Origin: JASFEQ01 sp050122535
GTDB taxonomy: Bacteria > Desulfobacterota > DSM-4660 > Desulfatiglandales > HGW-15
Direction: 5' to 3'
NCBI GenBank assembly: GCA_050122535.1
Contig: JASFIT010000151.1
Coordinates: 1-9,843 of the forward strand
DNA length: 9,843 bases
Shown: positions 5,816 through 9,843 of the stretch, piece after piece
How positions within the stretch are numbered: position 1 is the first letter of the stretch
Layout: the number at the start of each line of letters is the position of its first letter
Notes under the pieces: model-generated
What the model was told of the DNA's origin: nothing
Databases searched by the model: none
The model's input: the letters and a program-made list of their open reading frames with translations, nothing else
Translations under genes and position numbers: made by a program

Positions 5816-6991
5816 TTACTTGGATATAAATTGACCGTTCTCTACCACCAGGGTCTTTACGCCTCCGACGCCGTCACCATTCTTGTCCATGGTGGTCGGG
5901 CCGCAGATGCCGTTGTAATTCTTCAATTTTGCCCAACCCGCTCGGATCTTGTCCCGGTCTTCTTGCAAATCTCCGGGCCGGTTGGTCACGCCTTCTTCTT
6001 CAATGATCTTCTTGAGAATATAGATGTTGTCGTAGGAACGTGGTCCCCCATAGGGCGGCGCCTTTCCGCCTGGAGAGCGAGCCTTAAACTTCTTCAAGAA
6101 CTTCACCATCCTCGGATCCGGGTTCCCCTCGATCCATGCAGCTGTGGAACCATAGTAACCTTCAACAGCCGCACCACCGATCTCGATCAGGCCTGGCGTG
6201 CTGTTGCAGGCCCCTCCCAGTACGGGCGCCTGGAGACCCTGTCGACGAGCCTCTATGGCGATCTTTGCACCATGCTCGTAGCAACTCCCCACGCCGATTC
6301 CATCCGGTTTGAGGCCCTTGATCTCGGTCATAAACGGTGCAAAGTCCACAGTCCCGGTCTGAAAGGAATACATCTTGAGCAGCTTGATGCCGTATTTCTT
6401 GAAGAGGACGGGCATGATCTTCTTCCCCTCCACAGTGGAGACGGCATCCTCGGAGTTGTAGAGTATAACCGCGTTTTTAATGCCATACTTCTCTTTCCAT
6501 TTCACGATCGCGGGGCCAAGTTGTTTGTCGCTCGTCAGCGTGTTTCTAAACCCATAGGAACTTAGGGCGGAAAGCCCGGGCTTGGAAGAACAAAAGGAAA
6601 CAAGGACTACCTTTAGCCTGTTCAGCTTAGGGTAGATGACCTCTACCACTGAGCTCTGGCAAGGCCCATTGACAGCAAGAACCTTGTCCTGCTTTGCAAG
6701 CTTTTCCACAACGGGAATGGCAGGAGGGGCCTTGCATCCCACGTCATACCACACCTGTTCCACGGGAACACCCCCGATTCCACCCGCAGCATTGATCTCT
6801 TCGATGGCAATTTCACTACCGATCTTTGCAGCCATCCCCCACTCCGCACAAACACCAGAGATGGAGTAAATGCCCCCGAACTTGATCTTGTCCCCATGGA
6901 TCTTCCCTGCCATGGTGGAGGGAACAAAGATCAGGCTCATCGCTGCGAGAAGGGCCACCATCAAAAACGGTAGGACAAATCTTTTTCTCAT
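5816..6991 (-). CDS. ABC transporter periplasmic substrate-binding protein, Leu/Ile/Val (Peripla_BP_6) type
   Basis: 391 residues. An Arg/Lys-rich start, a hydrophobic core (about 5-24) and a likely cleavage after Ala28 (STMA then GKIHG) mark a Sec signal peptide. The mature part starts with the family's IKFGGIYSISG strand (36-46) and contains AIEEINAAGGIGG (62-74) and VEQVWYDVGC (77-86). Cys86 and Cys111 lie 25 residues apart in the places of the single disulfide of E. coli LIV-binding protein. Five further mature cysteines (48, 134, 237, 262, 363) are unusual for the family. A textbook AGGAGG sits 7 bases before the ATG. It is downstream of livF after a 207-base gap with a hairpin. It is the receptor for the LivM/G/F components; homologues bind branched-chain amino acids but also aromatic acids and amides, so the ligand is open. 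Confidence 0.92.
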   Translation of the reverse strand: MRKRFVLPFLMVALLAAMSLIFVPSTMAGKIHGDKIKFGGIYSISGVCAEWGMAAKIGSEIAIEEINAAGGIGGVPVEQVWYDVGCKAPPAIPVVEKLAKQDKVLAVNGPCQSSVVEVIYPKLNRLKVVLVSFCSSKPGLSALSSYGFRNTLTSDKQLGPAIVKWKEKYGIKNAVILYNSEDAVSTVEGKKIMPVLFKKYGIKLLKMYSFQTGTVDFAPFMTEIKGLKPDGIGVGSCYEHGAKIAIEARRQGLQAPVLGGACNSTPGLIEIGGAAVEGYYGSTAAWIEGNPDPRMVKFLKKFKARSPGGKAPPYGGPRSYDNIYILKKIIEEEGVTNRPGDLQEDRDKIRAGWAKLKNYNGICGPTTMDKNGDGVGGVKTLVVENGQFISK

Positions 6992-7082
6992 TATTCAACC
7001 TCCTTTTTGGTTAAGGTGAACCGCTTCAGCCTACATACTTTATTATTGCTAATGCCCTTATCACCCCCTTTTCTTCTTAAGA

Positions 7083-7112
7083 TTAGTAATGACTTTGCTT
7101 ACCTCCTGTCAA
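7083..7112 (-). promoter_or_regulatory. Possible sigma-70-like promoter for the binding-protein gene
   Basis: On the minus strand a perfect TTGACA (7112-7107) is followed after 18 bases by TACTAA (7088-7083), a poor -10 match (3 of 6). It lies about 90 bases upstream of the binding-protein start, where an internal promoter would raise receptor expression above that of the membrane and ATPase subunits. The weak -10 makes this tentative. Confidence 0.22.
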
Positions 7113-7131
7113 CCAAAATCCGTCTTCCCTG

Positions 7132-7165
7132 ATCCACCGTCAAGGCATCATCTGAAACGGTGGAT
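7132..7165. repeat. Hairpin in the livF to binding-protein gap
   Basis: ATCCACCGT (7132-7140) pairs perfectly with ACGGTGGAT (7157-7165) around a 16-base loop. It lies 34 bases after the livF-like stop in transcription order. No T-run follows, so it is more likely an RNA-processing or stability element, or a small palindrome, than a strong terminator. It occurs where differential expression of the binding protein is commonly set. Confidence 0.5.
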
Positions 7166-7198
7166 TTGACGTCTTCACCTTCCGTGGCCTTGAAAAGC

Positions 7199-7933
7199 CT
7201 AGTCCTGGAGCTCTACCGCCGCTTTACCCAAGTAGGCCCTCTGGACCTCTTCGTTGCCTCGAAGGGCCTCGCTCTCTCCCTCAAGGACGATCCGTCCCGT
7301 CTCTAAGACATATCCGCGATCTGCCACGTCCAGGGCCTGATTGGCATTCTGTTCAACGAGTAGAATGGTGTACCCATCCTTCTCCCTAAGCGCATGGATC
7401 GTCTCAAAGATAAACTCCACCAGGACCGGAGCAAGTCCGAGGGATGGTTCATCCATGAGGAATAAGGAGGGCTTTGCCATGAGACCGCGGCCAATGGCCA
7501 GCATCTGTTGCTCTCCCCCTGAGAGTGTCCCCGCATTTTGGTGAAGACGTTCTTTGAGCCTTGGGAGTTTCTCGAAGACCTGCTCCAGATCTTTCTTGAT
7601 TTCTGTCTTGTCAGAGCGCAGGTAGGCGCCCATCTCCAGATTCTCCTTGACGGTCATTTGAGACAACATGCCGCGACCCTCCGGAATCTGGACAATTCCC
7701 ATCTTCACGATGGCGTGGGGCTTCTTCCCGTCGATCTTCTCCCCCTTAAAGATGATCTTCCCCTGGCTCGGTTTTAACGCGCCGGAAATGGTTTTCAAGA
7801 GCGTGCTCTTTCCAGCCCCATTGGCCCCAATCAGGACCACCACTTCTCCGTTCTCCACTCTGATGGTGACCTCATGGATGGCGAGAACCCTTCCGTATCC
7901 AGAGGAGATATTTTCTACCGCCAGCACCTTCAT
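7199..7933 (-). CDS. livF: Branched-chain-type ABC transporter ATP-binding protein (LivF type)
   Basis: 244 residues, one of two ATPases powering the importer. All nucleotide-binding motifs are present: Walker A GANGAGKST (36-44), Q-loop Gln82 in VQIPEGR, signature LSGGEQQ (137-143), Walker B LFLMDEP (157-163), and a Gln at the switch position (VEQN, 193-196), which is usual for LivF rather than His. The sequence IPEGRG after the Q-loop is a good LivF marker separating it from LivG. The ATG overlaps the livG stop as ATGA (4 bases), giving translational coupling; its own Shine-Dalgarno is poorly spaced. The symbol denotes family type; the transported ligand may not be leucine. Confidence 0.93.
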   Translation of the reverse strand: MKVLAVENISSGYGRVLAIHEVTIRVENGEVVVLIGANGAGKSTLLKTISGALKPSQGKIIFKGEKIDGKKPHAIVKMGIVQIPEGRGMLSQMTVKENLEMGAYLRSDKTEIKKDLEQVFEKLPRLKERLHQNAGTLSGGEQQMLAIGRGLMAKPSLFLMDEPSLGLAPVLVEFIFETIHALREKDGYTILLVEQNANQALDVADRGYVLETGRIVLEGESEALRGNEEVQRAYLGKAAVELQD

Positions 7934-8694
7934 GACCTCTTGCGACCCAAATAGGCCTCGATGACCGCAGGGTTTTCCTGGATTTGGCCGGGCACACCCT
8001 CGGCGATCTTCACCCCGAAGTTGAGAACGGAGATGAGGTGAGATATTCCCATCACAATTTCCATATTATGTTCAATGAGCATTACCGTCTTACCCATCTC
8101 GTTGATCTTTACGACGAGTTCATTGAGGTCCATCGTCTCCTTGGGATTCATGCCCGCTGCGGGCTCATCCAATAAGAGGAGTTCAGGGTCCAGCGCCAAG
8201 GCCCGTGCGATCTCCACAAGCCTCTGTTCGGCATGGGGCAGGTTTGAAGCAACCTGGTCTGCTCTGTAGGCAAGGCCTACAAAGTCCAGCCATTCCATTG
8301 CCTTCTCGCGCGTGAGTTTCTCTTCCTCCAGCTCCTTGGTGGAAAATCTCAGGAAGGTCTTCAGCAGGCCCGCCTTGGTCTTACAATGACTTCCCAGCAT
8401 AACGTTTTCTAGAACCGTCATAAGTCCAAAGAGGCGTACGATCTGAAAGGTGCGGCCAATGCCCAGCTTTGTCCTTTTATCGGGCTTTAACCCAGTAATC
8501 GTCATGTCTCTGAAACGGATCTCTCCTTGACTCACGTCATACATCCCACTGATCAGATTAAAGAGGGTGGTCTTTCCTGCACCATTGGGACCAATGATGG
8601 CGTGGATCTTCTTCTCCTCCACATCCAAGGTGATCTCAGAAAGGGCTCGGAAACCGTTGAAGTATTTTCCCACGTCCCTGATCTGGAGAATCAT
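7930..8694 (-). CDS. livG: Branched-chain-type ABC transporter ATP-binding protein (LivG type)
   Basis: 254 residues, the second ATPase. Walker A GPNGAGKTT (35-43), Q-loop Gln84 in the LivG-typical GIGRTFQ, Walker B LLLLDEP (172-178) with the following AAGMNP, and switch His209 in LIEHN are intact. The ABC signature reads LPHAEQR (152-158) in place of the common LSGGQ or LSYGxQR, so the Ser and both central Gly are changed; many LivG proteins are also relaxed here, so activity is still expected. GGAGGGG (8703-8697) precedes the ATG. It lies 29 bases after livM and overlaps livF by 4 bases, in one operon. Confidence 0.92.
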   Translation of the reverse strand: MILQIRDVGKYFNGFRALSEITLDVEEKKIHAIIGPNGAGKTTLFNLISGMYDVSQGEIRFRDMTITGLKPDKRTKLGIGRTFQIVRLFGLMTVLENVMLGSHCKTKAGLLKTFLRFSTKELEEEKLTREKAMEWLDFVGLAYRADQVASNLPHAEQRLVEIARALALDPELLLLDEPAAGMNPKETMDLNELVVKINEMGKTVMLIEHNMEIVMGISHLISVLNFGVKIAEGVPGQIQENPAVIEAYLGRKRS

Positions 8695-8723
8695 TTCCCC
8701 TCCAACCCAATCAATTCCACGGC

Positions 8724-9581
8724 TTACGCCACTTTTTTCCCGACAGACTTACCCAAGATTTTCTTAATGCTTTGAACCGTATCCAATCCAATGACCCCCT
8801 GAGGTCTAATGATCATCATGATGATCAGAAGGGCCCCAAATAACTCCATCCGCCACTCCTGTATGACCCGAAGAAATTCGGGTATCAGGGTGAGGACCAA
8901 TGCCCCGAATATGGGCCCCCAGAATATCTGAATCCCGCCAAAGATGGTGAAGACGATGAACTCCACCGCATGCATCACGTCAAACATAAACGGCTCAATG
9001 TATTCCTCATAGTGGGCAAAAATCCCCCCTCCCACACCGGCAATAAAGGCCCCAGCAGAGAAGGCGGTAAGCTTGGTGGAGGTGATGTTCACGCCAAGGA
9101 CCTCAGCGGCATCCTCGTCACTGCCCACGGCCTGGATGGCCCTTCCCATGCGAGACCTTCGCAAGCGCGTGAAAAAGATAGCCAGTATAACCACCATCCC
9201 ATAGGCGTACAGAATGGTGTGCTCTTGATAGGGAATGCCAGGAAAACCTGCAGCCGCGCCCACATATTCCACGTTTATAAGAACCACGCGCACGATCTCG
9301 CCGAATCCCAGGGTGAGGAGCAGCAGATAGATGCCTTTGATCCTCAGAGCCGGCAACCCCAAGAGGAACCCGACGACTCCGGCACACAGGCCGCCGATCA
9401 GGACTCCGGGGACATACGGAATGCTAAATTTCACCGTACAGACCGCTGCGCCATAGGCCCCAATGGACATGAATCCGGCCTGGCCCAAGGATATCTGACC
9501 CGTCATGAAGGGGAGGTAGAAACTGAGGGCCATGATGATCCAGATGCCCGCCATGGTAAGCACTGACAACAAATAATCCAA
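8724..9581 (-). CDS. livM: Branched-chain-type ABC transporter permease (LivM type)
   Basis: 285-residue inner-membrane permease. Hydrophobic spans are near 5-24, 36-50, 57-77, 82-103, 122-138, 171-187, 205-232 (two possible) and 246-258. The family opening LPFMTGQISLGQAGFMSIGA (23-42) and the cytoplasmic coupling loop GRAIQAVGSDEDAAEVLGV (146-164), which docks on the ATPases, are both clear. The C-terminal tail is basic. The start is TTG (9581-9579), supported by GGGGAG six bases upstream; the first in-frame ATG would remove the first membrane span. LivM-type permeases normally pair with a LivH-type partner, which is not adjacent in this window. Confidence 0.92.
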   Translation of the reverse strand: MDYLLSVLTMAGIWIIMALSFYLPFMTGQISLGQAGFMSIGAYGAAVCTVKFSIPYVPGVLIGGLCAGVVGFLLGLPALRIKGIYLLLLTLGFGEIVRVVLINVEYVGAAAGFPGIPYQEHTILYAYGMVVILAIFFTRLRRSRMGRAIQAVGSDEDAAEVLGVNITSTKLTAFSAGAFIAGVGGGIFAHYEEYIEPFMFDVMHAVEFIVFTIFGGIQIFWGPIFGALVLTLIPEFLRVIQEWRMELFGALLIIMMIIRPQGVIGLDTVQSIKKILGKSVGKKVA

Positions 9582-9587
9582 AATCGA

Positions 9588-9593
9588 CTCCCC
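9588..9593 (-). promoter_or_regulatory. Ribosome binding site supporting the TTG start of livM
   Basis: GGGGAG on the minus strand (9593-9588) is six bases before the TTG at 9581. This spacing, and the need to keep the first membrane span, make the TTG the likely start. Confidence 0.65.
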
Positions 9594-9607
9594 TTTGCCC
9601 CAATCGA

Positions 9608-9627
9608 GTGCAACCGCTCTATTGCAC
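9608..9627. repeat. Short hairpin upstream of livM
   Basis: GTGCAA (9608-9613) pairs with TTGCAC (9622-9627) around 8 bases, about 27 bases upstream of the livM start. It could be an operator or leader hairpin; six pairs alone is weak evidence. Confidence 0.35.
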
Positions 9628-9655
9628 GTTAATCGTTATCTGTTATTGGTTATTT
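9628..9655. repeat. Four tandem 7-base units (GTTAxxx)
   Basis: GTTAATC, GTTATCT, GTTATTG and GTTATTT follow each other without gaps. The inner GTTATTGG (9642-9649) is matched by an inverted CCAATAAC at 9728-9735. It could be a degenerate tandem repeat, part of a dispersed intergenic element, or a binding array near the livM promoter region. Confidence 0.5.
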
Positions 9656-9791
9656 GAGAAGAGATCATGACGCATCCAGTAATCTTTCGGGCTCTACAAT
9701 GGCCTTCTGTATAAGGTTCTCGAATCTCCAATAACCTTTAACGAATAGCTATAGCCAAACACTTAAATAAAGTGACATCTCGTCACATGTC

Positions 9792-9825
9792 ATTGCGACC
9801 CCCGATTCGGTCGGGGGGAAGCAAT
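9792..9825. repeat. Dispersed-type palindrome at the window edge
   Basis: ATTGC (9792-9796) pairs with GCAAT (9821-9825), and CCCCCGA (9799-9805) pairs with TCGGGGG (9811-9817) around TTCGG, with a small internal loop between the stems. The form 'cattgcga ... gaagcaat' is a common intergenic repeat of proteobacterial and related genomes. The surrounding 9582-9843 region contains no gene in any frame. Confidence 0.65.
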
Positions 9826-9843
9826 CCCTGGCCCAGGACCTGG

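Noticed and set aside
5831..6565. 244-codon + strand frame opposite the binding-protein gene
   Set aside because: Antisense shadow of a conserved ABC receptor with signal peptide and strong ribosome binding site.
1..9843. CRISPR array, tRNA, rRNA, phage or complete insertion sequence
   Set aside because: No regularly spaced direct repeats, cloverleaf genes, integrase or transposase frames were seen; the repeats present are short palindromes.

Overview
The window reads as part of an anaerobe's catabolic and uptake locus, most likely from a Desulfobacterota (deltaproteobacterial) or similar genome. That placement is an inference from two things: the gene set (TAXI-type TRAP transporter, UbiD-family decarboxylase, glutaconate-type CoA-transferase, branched-chain/aromatic-type ABC importer) and the palindromic, REP-like repeats in almost every gap. 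No marker gene (rRNA, tRNA, ribosomal protein) is present to fix the taxon.

Layout. On the + strand: the last codons of what looks like a TAXI solute-binding protein (1-28), a fused DctQM TRAP permease (108-2123), a G/C-rich palindrome (2130-2178), and a UbiD-family decarboxylase whose real start is the ATG at 2196 (2196-3560). A 221-base convergent gap (3561-3781) is packed with nested inverted repeats. On the - strand, in transcription order: livM-like permease (9581-8724), livG-like ATPase (8694-7930), livF-like ATPase (7933-7199), Leu/Ile/Val-type periplasmic binding protein (6991-5816), then the alpha (5510-4557) and beta (4564-3782) subunits of a class I CoA-transferase of the GctAB type. 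The livH-like second permease expected with livM is not in the 262 bases upstream of livM. That stretch instead holds small repeats and a dispersed-type palindrome at the window edge.

How the genes may work together. Two different importers (a TAXI-TRAP secondary transporter and a Liv-type ABC transporter) flank an acid-activating CoA-transferase and a prenylated-FMN decarboxylase/carboxylase. This fits uptake, CoA activation and (de)carboxylation of an aromatic, unsaturated or dicarboxylic acid. Nothing in the sequence identifies the substrate. The two halves converge, so they are separate transcription units.

The protein genes are recognisable families with conserved catalytic residues. 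The most unusual material is non-coding: a 50-base sequence in which every base outside two 3-base loops fits a perfect three-way-junction fold, nested in a 138-base composite inverted repeat (3567-3704); a 63-base hairpin in the gctAB leader (5546-5608); and a strong minus-strand G-quadruplex-type motif directly upstream of the decarboxylase (2131-2155).
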